Source: Mycobacterium sp. (GTDB lineage Bacteria; Actinomycetota; Actinomycetes; Mycobacteriales; Mycobacteriaceae). From it: a stretch of 45,756 nt of DNA. The position numbers and the translations under genes were made by a program. Location: contig JARLGR010000042.1 of the NCBI GenBank assembly GCA_031292665.1, forward strand, positions 1-45,756, in the 5' to 3' direction. Below the pieces are notes generated by a model. It was not told where the DNA came from. It saw only the letters and a program-made list of their open reading frames with translations, and made no database searches. How positions within the stretch are numbered: the first letter of the stretch is position 1; every line of letters starts with the position of its first letter. Positions 7,274 through 17,408 of the stretch are shown in pieces.

Positions 7274-8097
7274 TTGACGACCCGTTCGCCGAACCGCTGG
7301 TGCGCGCCGTCGGGGTCGACTTCTTCGCCCGGTGGGTCAACGGCGACATCACCGCGGCTGACGTCGACGTCGCCGAGGACGCCTGGGGTTTGCAGCGGAT
7401 GGCCGACCTGATGAGCGCCCGCACCCGCTACTTCGACGCGTTCTTTCGCGAGGCGATGACCGCGGGCATCACCCAGGCGGTGATCCTCGCGTCCGGCCTC
7501 GACGCACGCGGGTACCGGTTGTCCTGGCCGGCGGGGACAACGGTGTTCGAAATCGACCAGCCGCTGGTCATCGAGTTCAAGGCGACAACGCTGGGGGGTC
7601 TGGGTGCGCGTCCCACGGCAGATCTGCGTGCCGTGCCGATCGACCTGAGGCACGACTGGCCAACCGCGTTGCGAGCGGGCGGTTTTGACGCCGGGCGGCC
7701 CAGCGCGTGGATCGCCGAGGGGCTCCTCGCATTCCTGCCGCCGGAAGCACAGCATCGCCTGCTGGACAGCATCACCGAACTCAGCGCTCCCGGCAGCCGA
7801 CTGGCCGCAGAGATCTTCGCCAACCCGCCCGACGTCAACGGGGACCAAGCCCCCGACCTCCTGCAGACCGCCAGCGAGCGGTGGCGGGCTCACGGATTCG
7901 ACATCGAGCTGTCCGACCTGCGCTATGACGTCGAACGCAACGACGTAGCTGCCTATCTCGATGACCACGGCTGGCAGACTGATTCGTCAACCCTGAACCA
8001 GCTGCTGGCTCAGAACGGATTGCCCGAGATACCGGCCACCCCGGCCAACGAGGTCTTCACGCAGAACTACTACTGCACGGCGATCCGGCGGGGCTAG
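7219..8097 (+). CDS. class I SAM-dependent methyltransferase with broken 5' end (probable pseudogene)
   Basis: The body of a family common in mycobacteria (TIGR00027-like, roughly 300 residues; I recall Rv1896c at this place). Recognisable parts are ASKADNPLIDDPFAEPLVRA, ARTRYFDAFF, the SAM-binding VILASGLDARGYRL, TVFEIDQP and SAWIAEGLLAFLPPEAQ. The true start at 7196 is out of frame with this part because of a deletion. Translation could only reach it from an internal GTG at 7219, giving about 292 residues with a short foreign start and no good ribosome binding site, or by frameshifting. The lost segment is conserved in the family and close to the SAM pocket, so the product is probably inactive. 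Confidence 0.8.
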   Translation: MGFGDQRRAVASKADNPLIDDPFAEPLVRAVGVDFFARWVNGDITAADVDVAEDAWGLQRMADLMSARTRYFDAFFREAMTAGITQAVILASGLDARGYRLSWPAGTTVFEIDQPLVIEFKATTLGGLGARPTADLRAVPIDLRHDWPTALRAGGFDAGRPSAWIAEGLLAFLPPEAQHRLLDSITELSAPGSRLAAEIFANPPDVNGDQAPDLLQTASERWRAHGFDIELSDLRYDVERNDVAAYLDDHGWQTDSSTLNQLLAQNGLPEIPATPANEVFTQNYYCTAIRRG

Positions 8098-8112
8098 AAG
8101 CTCCTCAGCGGA

Positions 8113-9243
8113 TTACGGCTGCGCCGGTGCGTGCGGTTCCGCACCACCGGTCGCATCGCCGGGGATGTGCTCGAGCACCCTGGTCAAGTACGGCTGCCGG
8201 GCACCGGCGTCCGGTTGCTGCTCAACGGGAACGCTCTCCTGCTCGCCAGGTTGCGCTACCGGCTCGCCGCCGGGCTCCTTCGGGCTCGGGGCCGCCGGCC
8301 CGGACTCCGGTGGCGGTGCAACAGCCGCCGGCGCAACGGCCTCGGCGACCTGCGGCGTCGGCGCGTGCACCGTATGCCTGGGCGCCGCGCGCTCGGTCTC
8401 GGGAGCCAGATGCATCCCCACTGCCACCGACAACGAGCTGACGAAGGTGATCGCACCCGCGGCCAGTGCGGTCACCGCCCCGGCGTACGACCGCTGCCGG
8501 GACCGCGCGGCCGCCGCGACCGGTTCGCTGCCGCGTGGCACCAACTGCTCGTCGGTGAACTCGGTGCTGCGAGCCGCCGCCAGCGCCGCGCCCCGGGCGA
8601 CCGTCACCTGCGCCATAGTCTGCGCAAAAACCGGCACCGGCAAGGCTTTCTCGAGCTGCCAGGAAAACCCGTTGAGGTCGCCGTCCGCACCTACGACGAC
8701 CACGCCGCCCGGACGCCATCCATCGCGTTCGAACATCCCCGTCAACCAGGACGTCAGCCCGTCGAAGCCGCCGCGCACGCGCTTGACCGCCGTTTGCGTC
8801 TCGCCCTCGTGGCTGTCGACCATCACCACGGTCGCCCAGTCATGCTCGAGGATGCATACGGCTGTCTGCTCGTAACCGATGACCGGTGCGATGGCGCGCG
8901 CCAGGGTTTCGACCGCGTCGAGTAACCGAACCGGCACGAGGTTGTCGAAACCCGCGTCCGTCAGCGCCTCCAGGACCAGTGCTGCGTGCGCCGTCGCTTC
9001 GTCGTTCCAAGTCACTCCGATGACCCGCAAGTGGTGATCGCTCTGGGCCGCTTGCGCGTCCACTCGCAGAACTTCCTCTGCCACCTGCTCTGCGGTACTT
9101 ACGGCGCGCACACCGTGTCCGGCGCGCAGCGCCAGCTCCCGATGGTCCAGGATGGTGCCGTCTGCGCCGTGCCCTTCAGCGAGGACCCACGCAACCGCGG
9201 TCGGCGTCACTGACAGCCCTAGTACCGTATCCAAATTCTGCAC
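8113..9243 (-). CDS. mycobacterial membrane protein with proline-rich C-terminus (DUF7159-like)
   Basis: A 376-residue protein. Residues 1-220 form a soluble domain beginning VQNLDTVLGLSVTPTAVAWV, with alternating strands and helices reminiscent of an actin/Hsp70-like ATPase fold (VIGVTWNDEATAHAA, VGYEQTAVCILEHDWATVVM-type strands), but no clear phosphate loops. One transmembrane segment lies near residues 255-280 (AGAVTALAAGAITFVSSLSV). The last 90 residues are rich in Pro, Ala and Glu and are probably outside the membrane. Start is GTG 9243. It resembles several paralogous mycobacterial proteins (I recall Rv1887 here); no function is established. Convergent with the methyltransferase, 15 bases apart. 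Confidence 0.75.
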   Translation of the reverse strand: MQNLDTVLGLSVTPTAVAWVLAEGHGADGTILDHRELALRAGHGVRAVSTAEQVAEEVLRVDAQAAQSDHHLRVIGVTWNDEATAHAALVLEALTDAGFDNLVPVRLLDAVETLARAIAPVIGYEQTAVCILEHDWATVVMVDSHEGETQTAVKRVRGGFDGLTSWLTGMFERDGWRPGGVVVVGADGDLNGFSWQLEKALPVPVFAQTMAQVTVARGAALAAARSTEFTDEQLVPRGSEPVAAAARSRQRSYAGAVTALAAGAITFVSSLSVAVGMHLAPETERAAPRHTVHAPTPQVAEAVAPAAVAPPPESGPAAPSPKEPGGEPVAQPGEQESVPVEQQPDAGARQPYLTRVLEHIPGDATGGAEPHAPAQP

Positions 9244-10787
<1,544 letters not shown>

Positions 10788-10807
10788 GCGTTTCTCTTCC
10801 CGATGTT

Positions 10808-10843
10808 GCTACTGCGCCCGACACCCTGGTCGGGCGCAGTAGC
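10808..10843 (+). terminator. fbpB terminator hairpin
   Basis: A perfect 15-bp stem (GCTACTGCGCCCGAC, 10808-10822, paired with 10829-10843) with a six-base loop, followed by GCTTTTC. It starts 21 bases after the fbpB stop and lies before the end of the convergent gene at 10872, so it may serve both strands. Confidence 0.85.
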
Positions 10844-10871
10844 GCTTTTCGGGCCGTTCACGCCCGGGCGG

Positions 10872-11498
10872 TCAACGTGGCGTCGCGACCTCGCCGGTGA
10901 TGTCTGCCCAGCCGGTCGCGTCATGGCCGTGATCGTTCATGTTCCGGCACTCACCGTAGAGGCGGAGCACCCCGGCGCCCGGATCGTCGTTGTCGCGATA
11001 AATGGTCACTGTGACGGCGTTCTGCGAGAAGATCTTCGCGAATGCGTGGTTGTTGGGGGGCGGGCCCTCCACCCAGCCGTGCGTGCGTAACGTCGATGCG
11101 ACGGTCTCGAAGTAGGTATCGGTCTGTTGTCCGGCGGGCAACGCGAAGGTCAGGTAGACGGCACCTTGATACGGCGGATCGTCCCGGTTCTTGCAGGACA
11201 TCAACAGGTAACCCGCCGACGCGGTCTGCAGTCCGGCGGCGGAGACGATCTGCCGTGCCGGCCCGACGACTTGGTCCTTGCTCTGTTCGTCGGTGACCGG
11301 ACTGGCGGGATGGTCGAGGACGTCGGAGGGTGTCGAATGGAGCCGGCCGACCGAGAGGAAGGCCCCGCCCAGCACCAGCGGAACCGCCAGCGCGGCGCCG
11401 ATCAGCAATCGACCAGGTGTCGAGCGCAGCGACTTTCCGAGGTTGCCGCCTCCCCTGGGAGTGCGGCGGCGCTGTGGGGCGGTTCGTACGTCAGACAT
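10872..11498 (-). CDS. membrane-anchored mycobacterial protein, unknown function
   Basis: About 208 residues from ATG 11498 ([19 protein letters not shown]). A basic N-terminus is followed by one membrane segment near residues 30-50 ([20 protein letters not shown]), giving a cytoplasmic tail and an extracytoplasmic domain of about 155 residues with two cysteines ([10 protein letters not shown] and YGECRNMND). The outer domain contains [20 protein letters not shown] and [17 protein letters not shown], typical of small mycobacterial sensor-like or structural proteins, but no motif assigns a role. The reading frame is open further upstream, but those residues are antisense to the chorismate mutase region and were excluded. 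Confidence 0.7.
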   Translation of the reverse strand: MSDVRTAPQRRRTPRGGGNLGKSLRSTPGRLLIGAALAVPLVLGGAFLSVGRLHSTPSDVLDHPASPVTDEQSKDQVVGPARQIVSAAGLQTASAGYLLMSCKNRDDPPYQGAVYLTFALPAGQQTDTYFETVASTLRTHGWVEGPPPNNHAFAKIFSQNAVTVTIYRDNDDPGAGVLRLYGECRNMNDHGHDATGWADITGEVATPR

Positions 11499-11553
11499 CG
11501 GGACCTTGCCCGCCAGGCTAACTCGCCGGCTCGCGGCGCCGGGGGAAGCTCCG

Positions 11554-12153
11554 GTGCCGGCGGGCGACGTCGCGGCCCGCGACTCGGCGTCACCCTGGCC
11601 ACGCTTCTGGCCACGCTTCTGGCCAGGATGGCCGCATCGCCCGCGCACGCCGACAGCCACCAGCCCGCTGACCGAGTTGGTCGACGCCGCCGCACAGCGG
11701 TTGCAGGTCGCCGAACCGGTGGCCGCCGCGAAGTGGAACACGCACGGCGACATCGAGGATCCGGGCCGCGTCCGGGAACAGCTGGACAAGCTGGGCGCCG
11801 CCGCCCAGCGACTAGACGGGGCCGCTCATATCGACCCCGGTTACGTGACCCGGGTGTTCGGTGACCAGATCAGCGCCACCGAGGCGATCGAATACAGCCG
11901 CTTTGCGGACTGGAAGCTCAACCCCGCCGACGTGCCGGCCGCGCCGCCGGACTTATCGGCGTCGCGGTCAACGATCGACGCCCTCAACCAGACGATGTTG
12001 GCGCAGCTCGCGGCCGATTGGGACGTGTTGCATTCGCCGGCGTGCGCCGCCCAGTTGGACGCCGCGAGGGACGAGGTCGTGGGTGCCCGCCGGCTCGACG
12101 GGCTTTATCAGCAAGCTTTGCTGGCAGCGACTCGGTCGTATTGCCAGGGTTGA
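11554..12153 (+). pseudogene. secreted chorismate mutase, signal peptide and mature domain in different frames
   Basis: The mature domain (from 11656) matches the secreted *MtCM (Rv1885c as I recall): [79 protein letters not shown] and a C-terminal SYCQ. Active-site Lys, Asp, Arg and Glu appear kept. A signal peptide is visible just upstream, [20 protein letters not shown] ending AD, but in another frame. Removing one A at about 11655 would give [14 protein letters not shown], as in homologues. In the signal-peptide frame no normal start codon precedes the hydrophobic core. The mature frame alone is open from GTG 11554 but has no signal peptide. So the gene is probably inactive, or this is a sequencing error. 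Confidence 0.8.
11596..11619 (+). repeat. 12-bp tandem duplication in the chorismate mutase signal peptide
   Basis: The 12-mer TGGCCACGCTTC occurs twice in direct succession, encoding the repeated ATLL of the hydrophobic core. It is in frame and would lengthen the core by four residues. Confidence 0.75.
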
Positions 12154-12282
12154 TTTAATGATTTCTCATCAATTTTTAAAGGTTTATTCCGCCCTGATTG
12201 AGCCATTTCGGCAGATAGAGGGCCAATCTCGCGCCATTTCCAGATTGGTAACACTTCGAACACGCCTGCCGAAATCCTTGAC

Positions 12283-12693
12283 ATGAGAAAACTCTGCATG
12301 ACTCTCGTCAAGTCCGCGCTGGTCGGCGGGTTCGTTGCAGCGTCGCTGACTTCCTCCGCCGTCGTGGCGGACGCCGCGCCCACCCCTAACTGGGACGCGA
12401 TCGCGCAATGCGAGTCCGGGGGCAACTGGGCAGCCAACACCGGAAACGGCGAATACGGCGGGCTGCAGTTCAAGCCCGGCACCTGGGCCGAATACGGCGG
12501 CGCCGGCAACCCCGCGGCCGCAACCAGGGAGCAGCAAATCGCCGTTGCCAACCGGGTTTTCGCCCAAGAGGGTGTGGAGGCCTGGCCGAAGTGCGGCTCC
12601 CAATCCGGCCTGCCGATCGCTTGGTACTCGCACCCCGCACAGGGCATCAAGCAGATCATCAACGGGCTGATCCAGGCGGCCGTTCCGCACTGA
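12283..12693 (+). CDS. rpfC: resuscitation-promoting factor (RpfC-like)
   Basis: A 136-residue exported peptidoglycan-cleaving protein. Residues 1-32 are a signal peptide ([20 protein letters not shown], ending ADAA). The Rpf transglycosylase-like domain starts [20 protein letters not shown], with the catalytic Glu in CESGGNW and the disulfide partner Cys in [18 protein letters not shown] and [11 protein letters not shown] are family signatures. The protein ends right after the domain, as in RpfC, and lacks the LysM or G5 parts of other Rpfs. The neighbour order fbpB, chorismate mutase, rpfC agrees with the M. tuberculosis Rv1886c-Rv1884c order. The 129-bp AT-rich upstream region probably holds the promoter; I saw no clear riboswitch. 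Confidence 0.93.
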   Translation: MRKLCMTLVKSALVGGFVAASLTSSAVVADAAPTPNWDAIAQCESGGNWAANTGNGEYGGLQFKPGTWAEYGGAGNPAAATREQQIAVANRVFAQEGVEAWPKCGSQSGLPIAWYSHPAQGIKQIINGLIQAAVPH

Positions 12694-12749
12694 CGATCCC
12701 AACCGCGCGCGCCCTATGACGCGGTGCCGGCATGTGCTTGGATCAGGCC

Positions 12750-13205
12750 ATGGAAGGTTCGGCGACGGTCCACATGTCGGCACCCGCGAACAAGATCTGG
12801 GACCTCCTTGCGGACGTGCGCAACACCGGAAAGTTCTCGCCGGAAGTGTTCGAGGCGGAATGGCTGGGTGATGCGACGGGTCCCGCGCTCGGTGCCAAGT
12901 TCCGTGGGCACGTTCGCCGCAATGAGATCGGGCCGGTGTATTGGACGACGTGTGAGGTCACCACCTGCGAACCCGGCCGCGAGTTCGGGTTCGCGGTTCT
13001 CCTCGGCGACCGGGCGGTGAACAACTGGCACTACCGATTGGCACCCAGCGGCGGTGGCACCGACGTGACCGAGTCGTTTCGCCTCAACCCGGCGCCGTGG
13101 CTCGGGCTGTACTGGTTGTTCGGCGGCTTCCTGCGTAAGCGCCGCAACGTCCGTGACATGACCAAAACGCTCAACCGCATCAAAGATGTGGTCGAGGCGG
13201 CATGA
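12750..13205 (+). CDS. SRPBCC-superfamily (polyketide cyclase/START-like) protein
   Basis: A 151-residue protein with the Bet v1/SRPBCC layout: MEGSATVHMSAPANKIWDLL at the start, LGDATGPALGAKFRGHV, WTTCEVTTCEPGREFGF, a TDVTESFRLNP strand, and a long C-terminal helix (RRNVRDMTKTLNRIKDVVEA). Such proteins bind hydrophobic ligands in a deep cavity. ATG 12750 fits the domain start; an in-frame ATG at 12732 would add six residues. Neither has a good ribosome binding site. I recall Rv1883c here. It precedes the dehydrogenase gene by seven bases, so the two are probably one operon. Confidence 0.82.
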   Translation: MEGSATVHMSAPANKIWDLLADVRNTGKFSPEVFEAEWLGDATGPALGAKFRGHVRRNEIGPVYWTTCEVTTCEPGREFGFAVLLGDRAVNNWHYRLAPSGGGTDVTESFRLNPAPWLGLYWLFGGFLRKRRNVRDMTKTLNRIKDVVEAA

Positions 13206-13212
13206 CACGCCA

Positions 13213-14043
13213 ATGAAATCGATCTTCATCACCGGCGCGGGCAGTGGCATGGGCCGCGAGGGAGCGAAACTCTTCCACGCCAACGGCTGGCGAGTCGCCG
13301 CAGTGGACCGCAACCTGGACGGCCTGACGACGTTGCAGCGGGAGCTGGGTGGCGATCGCCTACGGACCCGCGCTGTCGATGTGACGGATAAGGCGGTCCT
13401 GGATAGCGCCCTGGCTGACTTCTGCGCGGGAAATCCCGGCGGCGGCCTGGACATGATGTGGAACAACGCCGGCATCGGCGAATCCGGCTGGTTCGAAGAC
13501 GTGCCCTACGACGCGGCCATGCGGGTCGTGGACGTCAACTTCAAGGCCGTACTGACCGGCGCCTACAGCGCGCTCCCCTACCTCAAGAAGACGCCCGGCA
13601 GCCTGATGTTCTCGACGTCGTCGTCGTCGGGCACGTATGGCATGCCGCGCATCGCGGTCTACTCGTCGACGAAGCACGCGGTCAAAGGGCTGACCGAGGC
13701 GCTCAGCGTCGAATGGCACCGGCATGGGGTGCGGGTCGCCGACGTGTTACCGGGCCTGATCGACACCGCCATTCTCACCACCACGGTCAACCACTCCGAG
13801 GATGGCGGGGCGCCGATGTCCGCCGAGGAGCTGCACGCCACCGCGCCCAGGAAGGGCTTGTTCCGGCTCATGCCCGCGAGCTCCGTCGCCGAGGCGGCGT
13901 GGCAGGCCTACCATCACCCGACGCGGTTGCACTGGTATGTGCCCAAGAGCATCCGCATCATCGACCTGCTCAAGGGCCTCAGCCCGGAGTTCGTGCGGGG
14001 CCGCATCGTCAAATCGCTGCCCGCGCTGATGCCAAAGCGGTAG
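13213..14043 (+). CDS. short-chain dehydrogenase/reductase
   Basis: A 276-residue SDR. Nucleotide-binding TGAGSGMG near residue 8, an acidic Asp in AAVDRN that favours NAD, NNAG near residue 90, a serine in FSTSSSSG and the catalytic Tyr150-x3-Lys154 in VYSSTKHA. The C-terminal part (TRLHWYVPKSIRIIDLLKGL) resembles mycobacterial SDRs with an extended tail that may touch the membrane. It starts seven bases after the SRPBCC gene and is followed after 16 bases by the lipoprotein gene. Substrate not known; I recall Rv1882c at this place. Confidence 0.88.
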   Translation: MKSIFITGAGSGMGREGAKLFHANGWRVAAVDRNLDGLTTLQRELGGDRLRTRAVDVTDKAVLDSALADFCAGNPGGGLDMMWNNAGIGESGWFEDVPYDAAMRVVDVNFKAVLTGAYSALPYLKKTPGSLMFSTSSSSGTYGMPRIAVYSSTKHAVKGLTEALSVEWHRHGVRVADVLPGLIDTAILTTTVNHSEDGGAPMSAEELHATAPRKGLFRLMPASSVAEAAWQAYHHPTRLHWYVPKSIRIIDLLKGLSPEFVRGRIVKSLPALMPKR

Positions 14044-14059
14044 CAAAGGAGCAGAACTG

Positions 14060-14479
14060 GTGCGAAACCGGTTGCCCGCGCTGGCTTTTGCCGCGATTGT
14101 CGGGGCCGCCGGCGTGGGCTGCGCGCAGGCCCAGACGACACCCCGAAAGGCCGCCCATCTCACTCTCGAGGGCGCCTCGCACACGACCCGCCCCGCCGCG
14201 TGCAGCCAGGACCAGTCTTACCGGACCATCGACCTGCGCGACCATGACGGCCAGGTCGAGGCCGTGGTGCTGCTCAGCGGTTACCGGGCCATTCCGCAGT
14301 GGGTGAAAATCCGCAACATCGACGGGTTCACCGGCAGCTTCTGGGACGGCGGGGTGGGGAGCGCGCACGCCGACGTCACCAACAGCGTGTACACCATCTC
14401 CGGCAGCGCCTACGGCATCAACAGCAGCAACCCCAATAAAGTCGTGACCACCGGCTTCAAGATCTCCGCCGAGTGCTGA
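14060..14479 (+). CDS. lppE: putative lipoprotein LppE-like
   Basis: A 139-residue protein with a lipoprotein signal peptide (LPALAFAAIVGAAG then the lipobox VGCA), so Cys21 should be lipidated and the protein anchored outside the plasma membrane. The mature part contains RTIDLRDHDGQVEAVVLLSG, a NIDGFTGSFWDGG motif, and a YTISGSAYGINSSNPNKVV segment found in a group of mycobacterial lipoproteins that includes LpqH-like (19 kDa antigen) proteins. GTG start with AAAGGAGCAG upstream. Position after the SDR and before cyp140 matches lppE (Rv1881c) as I recall. Confidence 0.8.
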   Translation: MRNRLPALAFAAIVGAAGVGCAQAQTTPRKAAHLTLEGASHTTRPAACSQDQSYRTIDLRDHDGQVEAVVLLSGYRAIPQWVKIRNIDGFTGSFWDGGVGSAHADVTNSVYTISGSAYGINSSNPNKVVTTGFKISAEC

Positions 14480-14532
14480 CCTGAAATTCCGGTCTACGCT
14501 CGGATGAAGACCGGCTCATCGATGGAGGGTCG

Positions 14533-15864
14533 ATGAAAGAAAGACTGCACTGGCTTGCGATGCACGGTTTCATCCGCGGTGTCGCGGCGATCGGGATGCG
14601 GCGGGGCGACCCACAGGCCAGGCTGGTCGCCGACCCCACGGTGGCCGCCGACCCGGTCCAGTTCTACGAGGAGCTGCGCGCCCTGGGGCCGCTGGCCAAA
14701 GGCCGCGTCAACTATCTGACCACCGACCACGCGCTCGCCCACGAACTGCTGCGGTCCGACGAATTCCGCGTGATAAACATGGGCTCCAATCTGCCGGCGC
14801 CGCTGCGCTGGCTGGAAAGCCGCGCCCGCGACGACCTCCTGCATCCGCTGCGTGCGCCGTCGCTGCTGGCCGTCGAGCCGCCCGACCATACCCGCTACCG
14901 CAAGACCGTCTCGGCGGTGTTCACCCCGAGGGCGGTCGCCGCGTTGCGCGATGGAGTCGAGCAGACGGCGGCGAAGCTGTTGGACGAGTTGGCCGACCGG
15001 TCCGGCGCCTCCGAGGTCGTCGACATTGTTGGCCGGTATTGCTCGCTGCTGCCGGTCGCCATCATCAGCGACATCTTGGGGGTGCCGGAGCAAGACCGGC
15101 GGCGGGTCCTGGAGTTCGGGGAACTGGCCGCGCCGAGCCTGGACATCGGATTGCCGTGGCGGCAGTACCGCAGCGTGCAGCAGGGCGTCGGTGGATTCAA
15201 CTTCTGGCTGGCCGACCATCTGAGGAAGTTGCGTCGCACCCCCGGAGACGACCTCATGAGCCAGCTGATCCAGATGGCCGAAAGCGGCCCTGCCGAAACA
15301 CATCTCGACGAGGACGAACTTCAGGCGATCGCCGGGCTCGTGTTGGCGGCGGGGTTCGAGACCACGGTCAACTTGTTGGGCAACGGGATTCGCATGCTGT
15401 TGGATGCGCCAGAGCAGCTGGAGAGGCTGCGTCAGAGTCCCGAGTTATGGCCCAATGCCGTCGAAGAGATCCTGCGGCTGGATTCGCCGGTGCAGCTCAC
15501 CGCGCGGGTGGCGCGCAACGACGTCGAGGTGGCGGGCATGCCGGTCAAGACCGGCGAGTTGGTGCTGATCTATCTGGCGGCCGCCAACCGGGATCCGTCC
15601 GTGTTCGTTGACCCGCACCGCTTCGACATCGAACGCCCCAACGCGGGAAGGCATCTCGCGTTCTCGGCAGGGCGCCACTTCTGCTTGGGGGCCGCCCTCG
15701 CGCGTGCCGAGGGCGAGGTCGGGCTGCGAACGTTCTTCGACCGCTTCCCCGAAGTGCGGGCGGCCGGTGCCGGGAGCAGGCGGGACACCCGGGTCCTGCG
15801 CGGTTGGTCGTCGCTCCCCGTGGCCCTGGGGCCGGCCCGGTCGATGGCCCGGGTCGACGGCTAG
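14533..15864 (+). CDS. cyp140: cytochrome P450 CYP140
   Basis: A 443-residue soluble P450. I-helix AGFETTVN, ExxR in EEILRLDSP, heme loop FSAGRHFCLG with Cys384 as ligand. The N-terminal LHWLAMHGFIRGVAAIGMRR and the order of genes around it (rpfC, SRPBCC, SDR, lppE upstream) match cyp140 of M. tuberculosis (Rv1880c, about 438 residues). GATGGAGGG lies just before the ATG. Its physiological substrate is unknown. Redox partners are not encoded nearby. Confidence 0.9.
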   Translation: MKERLHWLAMHGFIRGVAAIGMRRGDPQARLVADPTVAADPVQFYEELRALGPLAKGRVNYLTTDHALAHELLRSDEFRVINMGSNLPAPLRWLESRARDDLLHPLRAPSLLAVEPPDHTRYRKTVSAVFTPRAVAALRDGVEQTAAKLLDELADRSGASEVVDIVGRYCSLLPVAIISDILGVPEQDRRRVLEFGELAAPSLDIGLPWRQYRSVQQGVGGFNFWLADHLRKLRRTPGDDLMSQLIQMAESGPAETHLDEDELQAIAGLVLAAGFETTVNLLGNGIRMLLDAPEQLERLRQSPELWPNAVEEILRLDSPVQLTARVARNDVEVAGMPVKTGELVLIYLAAANRDPSVFVDPHRFDIERPNAGRHLAFSAGRHFCLGAALARAEGEVGLRTFFDRFPEVRAAGAGSRRDTRVLRGWSSLPVALGPARSMARVDG

Positions 15865-15884
15865 GGGTCCACTTCAGGGGACCC
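15865..15884. terminator. weak hairpin between convergent cyp140 and hydrolase genes
   Basis: GGGTCC (15865-15870) pairs with GGACCC (15879-15884) across an eight-base loop, directly after the cyp140 stop and ten bases before the end of the opposite gene. The stem is short and there is no T run, so function as a terminator is only possible. Confidence 0.35.
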
Positions 15885-15893
15885 GCGCGCCGT

Positions 15894-16847
15894 TCATTGC
15901 CCGGCGAGGTAGCGGCCGAACCACTGCAGCAGCCGCTGCCATGCGTCGGCCGCCGCGGCGGCGTTGTATCGGGGACCCGTTTCGTTGAAGAAGGCGTGGT
16001 CGGAGTTGGGTTCGACCACGACCTCGTTGACCAGCCCGGCGCGATCGAGAGCCGCTTTGGCGGCGGCCCGCGAGCCCGTTACCCGGGAGTCCAGGGCCGC
16101 GTACACGGCCAGCACCGCGGCCTTGGACCCGACGAAGTCCGGGTCGGCCGGCAAGGGACCGTAAAAAGGCACCGCGGCCGACACGCCCAGCGCGCCCGAG
16201 GCCAGCAGTTGCCACACCATTCCCCCGCCGAAGCAGAAGCCGACCACGCCGACCTTCTGCCCGGGAGAGCGCAACCGCATCTCCGCGACGGCGGAGTTCA
16301 GATCGTGGGTGAACCGTTCCGCGGGTATCCCGGCCAGGGCGGCGGTGGCCTGCGCCGGATCGTGGAAAGCGCCGGTCCCGCCTTCCTCGGACAGCAGATC
16401 GATGGCCAGCGCCGAATAGCCGGCCGCGGCCAGCCGGCCGGCCACCGACCGCACCCAGTCGGTCAATCCCTTGTTCTCGTGAATGACCAGGACACACCCC
16501 TTGGAGTCGGCGGCTTGGGCCCACGCCCCTAGCAACGGGCCCTCCGGCCCGGCCCACGTAATGGGTGTCGTCGGCTGCGCGTTGGCCGCACCCGGCGGTT
16601 GCGCTGCGCCAGTCGAACTTTCGGGAACCGGCGACGGCGTGAAGGCTTCGTCGGGGTCGGGCGGCTTGGCGCAGGCCGAGATGAGCTCGGTCGCGGCCGC
16701 GGCACCCAGCCCGAGTAGCGCCAGCCGTCGCATGGCCTCGCGACGGGTGAGCAGGCCGTCTACGTGGTCGGTCGCGATTTCCTCGGCGAGGTAGCGCTGC
16801 AGCGAGGTCACCCTGGTGAGTATCCGCCGGAAGGCTGTGGTTGACAC
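15894..16847 (-). CDS. exported dienelactone-hydrolase-family protein (Tat lipoprotein)
   Basis: A 317-residue alpha/beta hydrolase. After about 33 residues a twin-arginine signal appears (LTRREAMRRLALLGLGAAAA) ending in the lipobox-like LISACA, so export by Tat and lipidation are likely. A proline-rich linker leads to the hydrolase domain. Family residues: Glu in VIHENKGL, nucleophile Cys in GFCFGGG, Asp in YAALDSRV and His in NSDHAFFN. Natural substrates of these enzymes are lactones or esters; the one here is not known. GTG start at 16847; divergent from the following SnoaL-like gene by only 29 bases. Confidence 0.85.
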   Translation of the reverse strand: MSTTAFRRILTRVTSLQRYLAEEIATDHVDGLLTRREAMRRLALLGLGAAAATELISACAKPPDPDEAFTPSPVPESSTGAAQPPGAANAQPTTPITWAGPEGPLLGAWAQAADSKGCVLVIHENKGLTDWVRSVAGRLAAAGYSALAIDLLSEEGGTGAFHDPAQATAALAGIPAERFTHDLNSAVAEMRLRSPGQKVGVVGFCFGGGMVWQLLASGALGVSAAVPFYGPLPADPDFVGSKAAVLAVYAALDSRVTGSRAAAKAALDRAGLVNEVVVEPNSDHAFFNETGPRYNAAAAADAWQRLLQWFGRYLAGQ

Positions 16848-16876
16848 CTGTCCAACAACCTAGTTTATTGGCCGCT

Positions 16877-17347
16877 ATGACAGAGGTTTCTAATGCGGTT
16901 TCCAAGGCCGCGGTCGAGGATGTCGTACTCGGGCTATGGCAGGCGCTTTCGCGGCGGGATTGGGACGCGGTCAAGACCTTCCTGTCGGACGATTGCCTGT
17001 ACGCCGACATGCCGGTCCCCGCGTTGTCGGCGCGCGGTCCCGAGCACATCGTGAAGCGGCTCAAGATGGGGCTGGAGTCGCTGGCCGGCTACGAGAACCA
17101 CGACGGGCTGCTGGTGTCCAACGGCCCCGACGCCATCTATGAGCACTCGGAGACGTGGACGTTCCCGACGGGAGAGCAGGGTGTGCTGAGGTTCGTCACC
17201 GTCCACCAGGTGGTTGGCGGGAAAGTCACTGTCTGGAAGGACTATTGGGATATGAACAGCCTCGTCAGCTTCGCTCCGCCCAACCACTTCGAGAACCTCG
17301 CGACCGCGGACACGAGCTGGGTGTTCGATGCGACTGGGCTCGTCTGA
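16877..17347 (+). CDS. SnoaL/limonene-epoxide-hydrolase-like protein
   Basis: A 156-residue NTF2-fold protein. SRRDWDAVKTFLSDDCLYAD, the ARGPEHIVKRLKMGLESLAG helix and VVGGKVTVWKDYWDMNSLV are typical of the limonene-1,2-epoxide hydrolase / EphG group. In that group an Arg and two Asp form the active site; here HSETW stands at the usual RTD place and WKDYWD at the second Asp, so one Asp is kept and the other is Glu. It may be an epoxide hydrolase, a ketosteroid-isomerase-like enzyme or a non-catalytic binder. ATG 16877 chosen because earlier residues do not belong to the fold. Confidence 0.78.
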   Translation: MTEVSNAVSKAAVEDVVLGLWQALSRRDWDAVKTFLSDDCLYADMPVPALSARGPEHIVKRLKMGLESLAGYENHDGLLVSNGPDAIYEHSETWTFPTGEQGVLRFVTVHQVVGGKVTVWKDYWDMNSLVSFAPPNHFENLATADTSWVFDATGLV

Positions 17348-17408
17348 CGAGCGGGTTGGAATTGTGAAATGGCCGCGGCCGGCCGCGAAGTCAGGCAGAC
17401 ATACCGCC

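Noticed and set aside
12154..12282. A c-di-AMP (ydaO-type) riboswitch before rpfC.
   Set aside because: Such riboswitches precede some rpf genes, but the 129-bp region is short and lacks the conserved motifs I would expect.
16851..16866. AACCTAGTT before the SnoaL-like gene as a KstR box.
   Set aside because: Three bases separate AAC and GTT; KstR sites have two, and the flanks do not match.
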